From Rhizobium sp. S152 (lineage in GTDB: Bacteria; Pseudomonadota; Alphaproteobacteria; Rhizobiales; Rhizobiaceae): a stretch of DNA of 64,000 nt. The translations under genes were made by a program, and so were the position numbers. The stretch is taken from NCBI RefSeq assembly GCF_030380735.1, contig NZ_JAUDRZ010000003.1, forward strand, positions 1 to 64,000. The letters are read 5' to 3'. The notes beneath the pieces were generated by a model. That model had not been told where the DNA came from. It saw only the letters and a list, made by a program, of their open reading frames with translations, and searched no databases. This document shows, one piece after another, positions 8,810 through 17,458 of the stretch (position 1 is the first letter of the stretch; each line of letters starts with the position of its first letter).

Positions 8810-8843
8810 CCAAGCTTCAAGAATAATCTGGAAGGAAACACCC

Positions 8844-10268
8844 ATGACCCCTAGCGCAACCAAGTCCGGCTCCTATCGCGTCGGCTCGCTGCTCGCCGAT
8901 TTTCAGCCGGATTTTGATTTCGACGCGCCTCCGCCGCTGCCGGTCGAGGAGTTCGAGGATCGCCTGCGCCGGATCCGTCGTCAGGCCGTCGAAGCCGGGC
9001 ATGATGCGCTGATCGTCCACACCGGCAGCGTCGGCTGGTTCCATGCCTCTAACCATTATCTGCGCTACATCTGTGACTGGATGCGCGAAGGTGTTTTGAT
9101 CATCCCGACCGACAGCGACAAGCCGCTGACACTTCTGTCCTTCTTCACCCAATCCGTCCTTCTGCCACCGGGCGGTGAGCCTGTTCTGGTCGAGGACATC
9201 TGGCAGATCGGGCCGATCGGCCGTGAGTATGCCGACCGTCCGGGCGACAGCGTCGTCAAGACGGCCGAGAAATGCGCCGAACTCCTCGCCGGCATGGGGC
9301 TCGCCAAGGCCCAGATCGGCCGCATCGGCGACCGGACGTCGCTGACCTTCTGGGCGGCGCTCGACGAATTGATGCCGAAGACCAAGTTCGTCGCCGACAA
9401 TGCCATTCTCGACCGGATGCAGAAGGTCCGCTCGCCGCGCGAGATCACCCTGTTCCGCGCCGCAGCCCAGCTTATCAGCATCGCCACGCAGGCGGCCTAT
9501 CATGTCGCCAAGCCCGGCGTTACCGATCACGAGATCTACGCCGCCTTCACCCAGGCGCAGCTCACCTATGGCGGCGAGACCGGCGATGGCTACCAGATCG
9601 GCATCAACGAGTTCGGCACCCATTGCGGCAAGCCTTACGGCCATGTTGTGCGGCCGGGCGACCTGATCAACCTCTATGTCTCCAACGTCACCTATCGCGG
9701 ATATACGGCCCAGACCGCGCGCATGATCGCCGTCGGCGGGATCACCAAGCGACAGGAGGAGGTGCTTGATGCCTGCACCGAAGGCGTCAAACGCGCCGAA
9801 AAGCTGATCCGCCCCGGCGCCCTGATGTGCGACGTCAACAACGCCGCCTTCGAGCCGATGATCGAGCGCGGCATGTTGGCTTCGCCGGAAGCGCGCAACA
9901 TGCCCTACAATTGGGCGCCGATGGACGACGGCAGCGCCCGGCTCATCCCGCGCCAATATGTGAAGAACATCGACTGGGAGGCGCAGGGCCGCAAGCTGAT
10001 GCATGTCTACCCGGCGACCCACGGGCCGCATAACCCCAATCTCGGCCACTCGGTCGGCATGGCCGGCGGCCAGAACAGCTTCAACATCTCCTCCCACAAC
10101 TACGACCGGATGGAGGAAGGCATGGTCTTCGTGCTCCATACCCAGTGGCTGGAACCGTTGTCCGCCGGCTGCAATGTCGGCGACATGTATGTCGTCACCA
10201 AGGATGGGTTCGAGAATCTCTCCCGCCACACCCCCCTTGAAACCCACCGCATCGCTGCCGAGGCCTGA
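8844..10268 (+). CDS. M24 (creatinase/aminopeptidase P) fold protein lacking metal ligands
   Basis: A 474-aa two-domain protein of the pita-bread fold. Metal-dependent M24 enzymes use Asp, Asp, His, Glu, Glu. Here the aligned positions read Tyr278 (GDLINLYVSN), Gln290 (RGYTAQTAR), His402 (LGHSVGM), His432 (MVFVLHTQW) and Gly446 (NVGDMYVVT), so only the histidine remains. Creatinase is a known metal-free member that hydrolyses a C-N bond. A similar small-molecule amidinohydrolase or amidase role is plausible; a true Xaa-Pro peptidase is unlikely. Fourth in line behind the transporter, 34 nt after the permease, so it probably acts on the imported compound. Confidence 0.85.
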   Translation: MTPSATKSGSYRVGSLLADFQPDFDFDAPPPLPVEEFEDRLRRIRRQAVEAGHDALIVHTGSVGWFHASNHYLRYICDWMREGVLIIPTDSDKPLTLLSFFTQSVLLPPGGEPVLVEDIWQIGPIGREYADRPGDSVVKTAEKCAELLAGMGLAKAQIGRIGDRTSLTFWAALDELMPKTKFVADNAILDRMQKVRSPREITLFRAAAQLISIATQAAYHVAKPGVTDHEIYAAFTQAQLTYGGETGDGYQIGINEFGTHCGKPYGHVVRPGDLINLYVSNVTYRGYTAQTARMIAVGGITKRQEEVLDACTEGVKRAEKLIRPGALMCDVNNAAFEPMIERGMLASPEARNMPYNWAPMDDGSARLIPRQYVKNIDWEAQGRKLMHVYPATHGPHNPNLGHSVGMAGGQNSFNISSHNYDRMEEGMVFVLHTQWLEPLSAGCNVGDMYVVTKDGFENLSRHTPLETHRIAAEA

Positions 10269-10269
10269 T

Positions 10270-10932
10270 ATGTACGAGCATACCCATTTCGACTTCTCCA
10301 GCCTCAACGAGCGCGAGCGCTACAAGATCCTGATCGGCACGGTAATCCCGCGCCCGATCGCGCTGGTGACGACCGTCAGCAAGGACGGCCAGCCGAATGC
10401 CGGTCCCTTCAGCTTCTTCAACGTGCTGACCCACGATCCGGCCATCGTCGCCATCGGCGTCGAGAACTATGCCGACATGCGATTCAAGGACACGGCACGC
10501 AATATCCGCGAGACCGGCGAATTCACCGTCCATATCTGCGACAATGCGCTGGTCGATCAGATGGAAATCTGCGCCATCAAGTTCGGCCCCGAGGTAAACG
10601 AGATGGAGGAGGCGGGCCTCGCGACCGTGCCGGGACAGATGGTCCGCAGCCCGCGGATCCTCGCAGCGCCGGCAGCGCTCGAATGCCGCCGACACACGAC
10701 ACTCCAGGTCGGCCCGGCCCGCGAGATCATCCTCGGCGAGGTCGTCGGCGTCTTCGTCCGCAGCGATGCGGTCAACGTCTCCAACCTGCATATCGATCAG
10801 CAGATGATGGACGCCGTCGGCCGCATGGGTGGGCACACTTATGCTCGCACGCGCGATCAGTTCGATATCAAGACGCTGACGCCACAAGAGTGGGCAGGGC
10901 GGAAGGCTGGTGTAAAGACGGCGGCTGAATGA
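10270..10932 (+). CDS. Flavin reductase-like / FMN-binding split barrel protein
   Basis: A 220-aa protein of the flavin reductase-like (DIM6/NTAB) family: NERERYKILIGTVIPRPIALVTTVSKDG, NAGPFSFFNVLTHDPAIVAIGV and KDTARNIRETGEFTVHICD. The family binds FMN and either supplies reduced flavin to a monooxygenase or acts directly. No monooxygenase gene is beside it, so a direct oxidoreductase role or a partner elsewhere is possible. It starts one base after the M24 gene stop and ends the operon. Confidence 0.88.
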   Translation: MYEHTHFDFSSLNERERYKILIGTVIPRPIALVTTVSKDGQPNAGPFSFFNVLTHDPAIVAIGVENYADMRFKDTARNIRETGEFTVHICDNALVDQMEICAIKFGPEVNEMEEAGLATVPGQMVRSPRILAAPAALECRRHTTLQVGPAREIILGEVVGVFVRSDAVNVSNLHIDQQMMDAVGRMGGHTYARTRDQFDIKTLTPQEWAGRKAGVKTAAE

Positions 10933-11364
10933 GACTACCGCGGTAAATATAGAGACTTAGGCGGCATGAGTAATGAGGAACGATGTGGGTTGGAGGTTCA
11001 AATCCCATCACTGCGTAAGACTACAAACACAGCGTCACTTTATTGCATGACTGTCGTTGCCGGGCATGTCCTGCGCAGTTTCGACTGCGAACCAATGCCC
11101 TCGACGCGCGCTGACGCGCCCTTGGTGATCCGAACGTACTCGTGATCGAACCGCTAAGCGCCATCATGCTCGCCGTCGCTTCGGCGCTGGTTGCCGCACC
11201 GGGCGCGCAAAAAGCAAGGGAGGAAGCGTTCCGGCAAGAGGAGGCGTGATGGCAGACGATGCGCTGGAGATGGTAAGGCTGTCGCCATCGTAGGTCCAAG
11301 CACCTGCGATCCACTTCTTATATCAGGCGTCCGTTCTTTCACTCTCGGAAACCCAAAGCCATGT
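10933..11364. other. Gene-free stretch between convergent operons
   Basis: No convincing coding sequence. Open frames here have no family resemblance that I can see and no ribosome sites. GGAGGTTCAAATCCCATC near 10993 resembles the T-arm of a tRNA but has no matching acceptor stem. Confidence 0.4.
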
Positions 11365-12237
11365 TCACCCCTCGATGCCGTGATCGGCATCGAGGAAATT
11401 GGTCAGGTCTCTAACGAATGCCGCAACGTGCTGAAACAGAAAGCCATGTCCCGCGCGTGGATAGAGAATGAGCTGTGCGTTTGGCGCGGCCAGCGCAGCG
11501 GCGTAGCTGTTGAACGCGTGGATCATAACGTCGTTGGTGCCGTTGGCGTAAAGCACAGGGACCGATAGCCGCTCAAGTTGCGGGTAGATCGCGTCTTCCG
11601 CCCGAAATTTCGCAAATGCAGCGATCATCGCCTTGACGCCGGCTTCGTCGACCCTCATCTCGGCAGGCTCATTTCTCTTGCCTAAACGGGCGAGATGCCT
11701 GCGCCCGGCGGCAATCCCTTCCTCCGTTTCCGGAAAGAACAGATACAGGAAATCCGCATCGTCGTTGACGGGTCGTCCGGCAGCCTGCCAGACACGGTCC
11801 GACGGTTTCGGGGCATCCGGAACACCACCCGGTCCCGATCCTGCGACGACGAGGCGGCGAACGAGGTCCGGGCGCTGCAGTGTTGCGCTCTGCACGACGT
11901 ATCCGCCCATCGACCACCCGAGCAGATCGACCGCCCCGAGCTCGAGTGCTTCCACGAAAGAGATCAGCACGCGCGCCATTCCCGGAATGCTGTCCGGAAC
12001 CTCGCCGGACGAAAGGCCGACGCCAGCGCTGTCGAACCAGTAAACACGGCGCGTGGTTGCGAGAGCGTCGAGAAAGGCCGGGTCCCATTCATCCATGACG
12101 CCTCGGAAGCGCATGGCGAGCACGAGGGGCGGTACTCTCTCTGGACCCATCACGCGATAGGCAATCCTGTTGTCGCCCGCCTCCACATAGAAGGTTGCGG
12201 CGGCATCGGCATTGAACGACGGGGTTGGGGTTGTCAC
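11365..12237 (-). CDS. Alpha/beta hydrolase
   Basis: A cytoplasmic hydrolase of 290 aa. The nucleophile elbow GWSMGG is near residue 110, the acid NGTNDVM near 240 and the catalytic histidine AGHGFLF near 265. RFRG in place of the usual HG oxyanion motif is unusual. A GTG start at 12237 is chosen because GGAGG lies exactly 6 nt upstream; the longer frame overlaps the neighbouring gene. Third gene of a minus-strand unit with the unknown protein and the metallo-beta-lactamase-fold protein; a pathway hydrolysing an ester or lactone is plausible. Confidence 0.87.
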   Translation of the reverse strand: MTTPTPSFNADAAATFYVEAGDNRIAYRVMGPERVPPLVLAMRFRGVMDEWDPAFLDALATTRRVYWFDSAGVGLSSGEVPDSIPGMARVLISFVEALELGAVDLLGWSMGGYVVQSATLQRPDLVRRLVVAGSGPGGVPDAPKPSDRVWQAAGRPVNDDADFLYLFFPETEEGIAAGRRHLARLGKRNEPAEMRVDEAGVKAMIAAFAKFRAEDAIYPQLERLSVPVLYANGTNDVMIHAFNSYAAALAAPNAQLILYPRAGHGFLFQHVAAFVRDLTNFLDADHGIEG

Positions 12238-12247
12238 GACCAGCCTC

Positions 12248-12964
12248 CTAGCGCACGAGAACATCGGTGATCCGGATGAGGATGGCTGTCGGGGTGGACG
12301 GACTTGCACCGTCTTCCGTACGACGCACGACCCGCCTCAACGTGGGAAATAAAATGCCGCCGAACCACATATGGTCGTAGCAGTAATGCGCCGCGACGCC
12401 GCCCGCGACATCGGTGACATAGTCGATGCGCTGCAGCACGCCGTCCTGATTGAAATAGAATATCTGCTCGCGGCAATGTGTCGGAATATCCGCCGGGAAC
12501 GTTACATGAAGACGGTGCCAGAGCGTGTCGTTCTCGCGATGCGGGTCCAACTCTTTCAGCTGAAAGCCGGGGCGGGTGAACATGAACGGCGTCGAAAGAT
12601 AGTTCCACATCGCATAGGCATTGAAATAGAGAAGCTGGGACCTGTCCCAGCGGCTGGAAAGAATATGACCGGCAAAAGTTTCGCGCGGCCGGTCGCGCTC
12701 GTCGAGGAGCTTCCCCATCCCGTCGGAGACAAAGGTGCGATCCGGGCGGAAATGTCCGACATGTCCGGTTGTCGGGAACGGCGAGACGTCGATTGACGGC
12801 ACGCGCGTATCGACATGCATCGAGACATTTGCCATGCCCTGCGGCTGGCCCTTGATGACGTACATCGGGCCGGTCAGCGAAACCTGTACGGCCAGTTCGC
12901 GAACCTCGTTCCAGCGGGACAGGCCGCCATGAGCATTGGCGGCAAGATCGACAAGATCCGTCAT
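12248..12964 (-). CDS. Conserved hypothetical protein
   Basis: A 238-aa soluble protein I do not recognise. It has no signal peptide and is rich in aromatic and beta-forming residues (GPMYVIKGQP, FNAYAMWNYLSTPFMF, EQIFYFNQDGVLQRIDYVTD, HYCYDHMWFGGILFPTLRRV). The C-terminal half resembles ligand-binding or lipocalin-like beta barrels only in a general way. GGAG lies about 10 nt before the ATG. It sits between two hydrolases, 29 nt after the MBL-fold gene and 10 nt before the next, so it likely belongs to the same pathway. Confidence 0.75.
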   Translation of the reverse strand: MTDLVDLAANAHGGLSRWNEVRELAVQVSLTGPMYVIKGQPQGMANVSMHVDTRVPSIDVSPFPTTGHVGHFRPDRTFVSDGMGKLLDERDRPRETFAGHILSSRWDRSQLLYFNAYAMWNYLSTPFMFTRPGFQLKELDPHRENDTLWHRLHVTFPADIPTHCREQIFYFNQDGVLQRIDYVTDVAGGVAAHYCYDHMWFGGILFPTLRRVVRRTEDGASPSTPTAILIRITDVLVR

Positions 12965-12993
12965 CCGGTGTTCTCCGTTGAGGGCGGGTTGGT

Positions 12994-13857
12994 TCAGGCG
13001 GCGGCGTAGCGATAGGAGCCGCCGCTGCGCTCGGCAAAGCCGATTCCGGGGTAGCTCCAGTGGTAGCCGAGCAGTTTCGTTCGGTCGGTCGCAGCACGAT
13101 CCAGCAGCTTCAGCCGGTTGTGGATGGCAAGGTCCGAATGCGTGTCAAAGGCAAAGCGCACCGTCGGATAGCGGAAGGATGCGACTTGGTTGACCGCGAC
13201 GTCGCCGGTTACAATCAGGCCATCGCTGCCTGCGATCTCGAGCGAGATATGCGCCGGTGTATGGCCGGCGGTGTCGAGGACGCGAACGCCGGTGACGATC
13301 TCGTCGCCGGGCTGCACCAGCACGACGCGGGCTGCGATGGCGGCAAAGTCCCTCTGCGCGCCGCGGGCGAACTCTGCAAACTCCTCCGGCAGGCTTGCGG
13401 GCAGGGCAGGGTCGGTCCAGTAGCGCCATTCCGCCTCGTTGACGTAGTAGGTGGCGTTCGGAAAGGTCAGCCTTCCTGTGCCGCCATCGAGCATCGCCCA
13501 CATATGGTCGGGATGACCGTGGGTGATGACGACCTTGGTGATCTCCGACGGAACGACGCCCGCGGTGGCCATGTGGCCGACAAGCTTGCCGTCCGAGGGC
13601 TGGTACTTATCGCCGGAGCCGATATCGACAAGAATCAAATCCTTGCCGCGCCGCAGCAGCGGGATGTTGGCCTTCGAACGGACATTCTCGCCATCCGGAT
13701 CACCCGTGGCGGCCATCACTTCGGCGCGCTGAGCGTCCGTTCCATCCGCCGCAATGACCTCGATCGGGACGCGGATATAGCCGTCGCTGAAGACGGTGAT
13801 GTCGAAATCACCGTGGTCGAAGCGGAAGGGCGTTCCGGCTGCCTCTGTCATGTCCAT
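12994..13857 (-). CDS. Metallo-beta-lactamase-fold hydrolase
   Basis: A 287-aa zinc hydrolase. The dinuclear metal motif HGHPDH is near residue 113, the next ligands are in DTAGHTPAH near 195 and VTGDVAVNQ near 217, and a late histidine is in YHWSYPGIGF near 270. The architecture matches lactonase/quorum-quenching type and related MBL hydrolases (about 250-290 aa). GGAGG lies 6 nt before the ATG at 13857. First gene of the minus-strand unit, divergent from an exported hydrolase. The substrate is unknown. Confidence 0.88.
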   Translation of the reverse strand: MDMTEAAGTPFRFDHGDFDITVFSDGYIRVPIEVIAADGTDAQRAEVMAATGDPDGENVRSKANIPLLRRGKDLILVDIGSGDKYQPSDGKLVGHMATAGVVPSEITKVVITHGHPDHMWAMLDGGTGRLTFPNATYYVNEAEWRYWTDPALPASLPEEFAEFARGAQRDFAAIAARVVLVQPGDEIVTGVRVLDTAGHTPAHISLEIAGSDGLIVTGDVAVNQVASFRYPTVRFAFDTHSDLAIHNRLKLLDRAATDRTKLLGYHWSYPGIGFAERSGGSYRYAAA

Positions 13858-13923
13858 TCGATGCCTCCGTGGTTGTCGACAGGGAGGTATTCGTTCCGAC
13901 CGGACTTGGTAGCGGCCAGAACC

Positions 13924-13951
13924 GACAAACTGGGAGCCAAAGCTGACAAAT
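13924..13951. promoter_or_regulatory. Two GACAAA direct repeats, candidate AraC site
   Basis: GACAAAC at 13924-13930 and GACAAAT at 13945-13951 are 21 bases apart, two helical turns, in the 339-base divergent region. A reverse copy (TTCTGTCAGTTT) lies near 14061. Direct repeats with this spacing suit an AraC-family dimer; the GlxA-type regulator encoded two genes away is the obvious candidate. Confidence 0.3.
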
Positions 13952-14196
13952 GTCGCTGGTAAGGCGGTCGGAAAGAATGATCCGGCTCAGTGACATCGTG
14001 CGCGGCGCGGCCTCGATCAACGACGTGATCCAAAAACTCACCGCGCGGGGTCGAACCGCATTCTGTCAGTTTCGACGCTGTTTTTTGTCGGAAACACCTG
14101 TCCACGGGGCCGCAACTGCCGCCTACCTTTTCATGAGGCAGGACAAGCCCTGTCGCAGTTTCGAAGATTGCCATTAGCGAACCAAGGAGAACCATC

Positions 14197-14952
14197 GTGC
14201 ATACCATGTCCGTGCTCATCGCCTCCGGAACAGCGCTGCTTGCAGCGGCAGCGCTTACGCCTGCTCGCGCCGCAGAGCCGATCAGAAACATCGTTCTCGT
14301 CCATGGCGCCTTTGCCGATGGCTCCGGCTGGCAGCCGGTCTTCGAGCGACTGGTCAAGAAGGGCTACAAAGTCAGCGTTGTGCAGGAGCCGGAAACCAGC
14401 CTCGCCGAGGATATTGCAGCAACGAAACGTGTCATCGACTTGGCTGACGGTCCTGTCGTGCTCGTCGGGCATAGCTGGGGTGGTCAGATCATCACTGACG
14501 CCGGCGTCGACGAGAAGGTCAAGGCTCTGGTCTATGTTGCCGGTATCATGCCGGAGGTTGGCGAGACGACCGCCTCGCTGCATGCCCGTTTTCCAGCAGC
14601 CGGCGCGCCGAACGTGAAGGAGGTTTCCGGCGGATATCTGATGATCGATCCTAAACACCTGCACGAAGACTTTGCGGCCGATCTGCCCAAGGCACAGGCA
14701 GCTTTCATGGCGCAATCGCAGGTGCTGATCCACAAGGACGCGCTCGGCACTCCGGCCAAGGCGGCGGCCTGGAAGGACAAACCGACTTTTGCCATGGTGG
14801 CGACAAAGGACAGAACAATAAATCCCGAGCTGGAGCGCTGGATGTACAAGCGCGCCAATGCGAAGGTGACGGAGGTCGATTCCAGCCATGTCATCATAAT
14901 CTCTCACCCCGACAAGGTGGTGGCCGTGATCGAAGAGGCGGCTGGAAGCTGA
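14197..14952 (+). CDS. Exported alpha/beta hydrolase (EstC-like)
   Basis: A 251-aa hydrolase with a signal peptide (cleavage near APARA-AEP, about residue 26). It has the oxyanion motif VLVHGAFADGSGW, nucleophile elbow VGHSWGG, an aspartate in ATKDRTI and a histidine in VDSSHVIIISHP. Similar proteins are salicylate-ester or small-ester hydrolases. GTG at 14197 is preferred because AAGGAGA ends 6 nt before it; the ATG at 14206 would be 15 nt away. Divergent from the MBL-fold gene and followed by a regulator. Confidence 0.85.
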   Translation: MHTMSVLIASGTALLAAAALTPARAAEPIRNIVLVHGAFADGSGWQPVFERLVKKGYKVSVVQEPETSLAEDIAATKRVIDLADGPVVLVGHSWGGQIITDAGVDEKVKALVYVAGIMPEVGETTASLHARFPAAGAPNVKEVSGGYLMIDPKHLHEDFAADLPKAQAAFMAQSQVLIHKDALGTPAKAAAWKDKPTFAMVATKDRTINPELERWMYKRANAKVTEVDSSHVIIISHPDKVVAVIEEAAGS

Positions 14953-14965
14953 TAGCGTAACGGTG

Positions 14966-14985
14966 GCCGGGCCTCGGGGTCCGGC
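14966..14985. other. Intercistronic stem-loop
   Basis: GCCGGGCC (14966-14973) and GGTCCGGC (14978-14985) form an 8-bp stem with one G-U pair and a TCGG loop, between the hydrolase and regulator genes. No T-run follows; it may partly attenuate read-through. Confidence 0.4.
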
Positions 14986-15023
14986 TGCATCGCTCCACGT
15001 TCTCGAGATGAGGAGAGTGCAGC

Positions 15024-15992
15024 ATGACCCAGATCGGTCCCTTCCCGAGCTCTGTCGAGGTCGGCATCCTCGCCTATCCCGGCGCTCACGAGGCGGCGAT
15101 GCTCGGTATGGCGGATCTGCTGGCGATAGCCAACAGGTTTGCGACCGAACAGGGGGGAAGTCTGAAAGCCAAGGCCCAGGTCCACCGGTGGTCGCTCGAC
15201 ACGAGCGGCCGGATAACACGCGACGACAATGCCGAAAACATCGCCGGACCGCATGTCCTCATTATTCCGGGGCGGCTCTCAGGTCCGGTATCGACAGAGG
15301 AGGCTGCGCCGTTCGTATCTTGGATTCGCACGTTGCACGATAGCGGAACGACACTCGCCTCCTCCTGCGCAGGCTCTTTCATCCTGGCTGAAGCCGGACT
15401 GCTCGACGGGCGGCCGGCCTCGACACACTGGGCCGACGCCGACGAGTTTCGAACACGGTTCAGGAATGTCAGCCTGAAGATCGACGAGATCATCGTCGAG
15501 GGGGAGACAATCGTCACCGCCGGCGGCTTAATGGCCTGGACCGACCTCGGCATGCGTTTATGCGAACGCATTTTCGGAACCTCGGTGATGATGCAGACCA
15601 GCCGCTTCATGCTGGTGGATACCGCCGGACGTGAACAGCGCAACTACAAGTCCTTCAAACCGCGTATGGATCACGGCGACGACGCGATACTGTCCGTGCA
15701 GCACATGCTGCGCGATACGGAAGGTCAAGCGATCGACGTCGCGCACATGAGCCGGCACGCCAAGCTCGAGGAGCGCACCTTCCTGCGGCGGTTCAAGTCC
15801 GCAACCGGGCTCCGTCCGACCGAGTATGTCCAAACCCTGCGCATTGAGAAGGCCAAGGAGATGTTGCAACTGTCTCGCCGGCCGGTCGAGCAGATCGCGC
15901 GCATCGTCGGCTATCGTGACATGGCAGCCTTCCGCCGGCTGTTCCGGCGCGAGACCGGCATGTCGCCCGCCGAATATCGCCGCCGCTTTTAA
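15024..15992 (+). CDS. GlxA-family AraC regulator with DJ-1/PfpI-like domain
   Basis: A 322-aa transcription factor. Residues about 10-190 form the class-I glutamine amidotransferase-like sensor domain, with a cysteine at the elbow (ASSCAGSFILAEAGLLDG). Residues about 215-322 are the AraC double helix-turn-helix (LEERTFLRRFKSATGLRPTEYVQTLRIEKAKEML, then VGYRDMAAFRRLFRRETGMSPAEYRRRF). It follows the exported hydrolase gene and probably activates the divergent hydrolase units in response to their substrate (inference). Confidence 0.92.
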   Translation: MTQIGPFPSSVEVGILAYPGAHEAAMLGMADLLAIANRFATEQGGSLKAKAQVHRWSLDTSGRITRDDNAENIAGPHVLIIPGRLSGPVSTEEAAPFVSWIRTLHDSGTTLASSCAGSFILAEAGLLDGRPASTHWADADEFRTRFRNVSLKIDEIIVEGETIVTAGGLMAWTDLGMRLCERIFGTSVMMQTSRFMLVDTAGREQRNYKSFKPRMDHGDDAILSVQHMLRDTEGQAIDVAHMSRHAKLEERTFLRRFKSATGLRPTEYVQTLRIEKAKEMLQLSRRPVEQIARIVGYRDMAAFRRLFRRETGMSPAEYRRRF

Positions 15993-16276
15993 AGCTTCTA
16001 CATAGTCGTCATTGCACGGGCCACAGCAGAAGCTTCGGACTGCGGAAATCGACGGTTCACTGAATGGACGGAGTGCAGATGAGCAGGGCTACGAGTTGCT
16101 ACTCTTCGCCGAAGCCTCCAATGTTTGCCCGGCAACAGGAGTTGTGTGCGTGTCGCTAGCAGAGGTTCCAAAGACCTGAATTGGCTGAATCTATCTACGC
16201 GGTTGCCTCACGACAACGTCGTGGCCATTGGTTCGAGCCAGTTCAAGGCGGAGGACTTTTACAAGTCTCCATGCCA
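15993..16276. other. Non-coding stretch beside a transposase remnant
   Basis: No gene seen. The sequence next to the transposase fragment is probably debris of the same insertion event, but I recognise nothing in it. Confidence 0.35.
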
Positions 16277-16685
16277 TCAGGTCCGCGAATATGCCCTGAG
16301 CCAGTTCCGGCGACAGGTCGGGCGTCTCATGCCGCCTCGCGAGCGACCGATTGCCTCCGCATCCGCCCCTTTTCCGCCGGCGGCCGACCGTTGGGCTTTG
16401 GCGGTGGTACTATCGATCATATGAAGATCCCGATCGGTTGTTTGCACCGGGGCTTTAAACAGCCGTCGCCATATTGCTTTGGCAGACCAGCGATGGAAGC
16501 GATTGTAAACGGTTGTCGAAGACCCGTAGCAGGCTGGGCAATCCTGCCATCGGCAACCCGATCGCAGGACATGGATGATCCCGCTGATCACCCGGCGGTC
16601 ATCAGTTCGATGAGCGCCGGTTTGTCGGAAGCAGGGGAGCGATCACCGCCCACTGTCGGTCATCAAGCCAGAATTCGTTTGCCAT
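16277..16685 (-). pseudogene. IS5-family (IS427-like) transposase, frameshifted and truncated
   Basis: The N-terminal piece starts at 16685 (NEFWLDDRQWAVIAPLLPTNRRSSN, stop). A shift by one base just before 16591 then restores the frame VISGIIHVLRSGCRWQDCPACYG..TVYNRFHRWSAKAIWRRLF, ending with MIDSTTAKAQRSAAGGKGADAEAIGRSRGG. These blocks are typical of IS427-type orfA/orfB transposases. The rest of the catalytic domain (after the DST aspartate) is missing. IS427 elements can use a programmed shift, but the early stop plus the truncation argue for a dead copy. Confidence 0.8.
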
Positions 16686-16688
16686 CAC

Positions 16689-16724
16689 CAAACTCCATCG
16701 TCGTCGCAAACTCCATCGTCGTCG
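16689..16724. repeat. Perfect 18-base tandem duplication
   Basis: CAAACTCCATCGTCGTCG occurs twice back to back (16689-16706, 16707-16724), just outside the start of the transposase fragment. Probably replication slippage at the element end. Confidence 0.85.
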
Positions 16725-16775
16725 CGGTGAATCACATGGATTCAATTCGATCAAGGGTTTGATTGGGTTTGGAGC

Positions 16776-17402
16776 CTAGCGAAGCAGGCCATCAAGATCG
16801 AATTCCTCCCATCCGCGCAGCTTGGCCGCTTCCTCGTCTAGCGCCTTCCTTTCCTTCTTCGCTTTCGCTGTTTTCTTCAGCGACCGGGTAAGCTTTGCCT
16901 TATATGCCGCCTGCCTGCGCTTTTCCGCGGCCGCTACCAGATCATCCTCGCGCCATTCGTCAACGGCACCGCGGTCAAGGATATCTTCCACGATCTTCGG
17001 ATCGAAGACATGGAAGGTAATCCTGCGGGCGCGACCGTTGAGCCGGACAGTCCGCGTACCTGCGCTGGGCAGTCTGCCGTCGGCCAGCCAGCGATGCCGC
17101 TCGCTCGCCTTGATCGTCAGGATGTCCTGGATCTCGCGCGGGATCACAGGAAGACTTTCTATGTCCTTCATCGCATCGGCGATCATGGCCGAGGCGGCCC
17201 GAAACTCCGACTTCGCGCTAGCTGGCATGGCGAGCGTCAGTTCGTTTCCTTCGACATCGAGCGATTTCTTCGAGGCGGCGGGAAGTCGTGCCCGCAGTTC
17301 GAGAAGAATTCCCTTCGCGCGCACCGATGAGCCCAGCGTGGCTGCGGGCGTGAGCGCCCAGCTTCGCAGGAGTTCGATATCGTTTTTTTCTTGCTTTGGC
17401 AT
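16776..17402 (-). CDS. Conserved hypothetical, Lys-rich coiled-coil C-terminus
   Basis: A 208-aa soluble protein that I do not recognise. The middle part (IKASERHRWLADGRLPSAGTRTV, then RITFHVFDPKIVEDIL) looks like a small helix-turn-helix or recognition segment followed by a beta hairpin. Residues from about 150 on are highly charged and helical (EKRRQAAYKAKLTRSLKKT), likely a coiled coil. ATG at 17402 is chosen; an in-frame TTG at 17453 is the alternative and neither has a clear ribosome site. It is 56 nt downstream of the HD-domain gene. Confidence 0.6.
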   Translation of the reverse strand: MPKQEKNDIELLRSWALTPAATLGSSVRAKGILLELRARLPAASKKSLDVEGNELTLAMPASAKSEFRAASAMIADAMKDIESLPVIPREIQDILTIKASERHRWLADGRLPSAGTRTVRLNGRARRITFHVFDPKIVEDILDRGAVDEWREDDLVAAAEKRRQAAYKAKLTRSLKKTAKAKKERKALDEEAAKLRGWEEFDLDGLLR

Positions 17403-17458
17403 CGGGCTTAGATGGGCTTTCGGAGCCTTGGCGTCAACGCTGGTGGATCGCAACCCGA

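Noticed and set aside
10985..11020. T-arm-like GGAGGTTCAAATCC, possible tRNA or att-site remnant
   Set aside because: The flanks do not form a matching T-stem or acceptor stem, no CCA and no integrase nearby.
13950..14177. 75-aa plus-strand frame in the divergent hydrolase promoter region
   Set aside because: No ribosome site, no family features, and it would occupy the only space for two divergent promoters.
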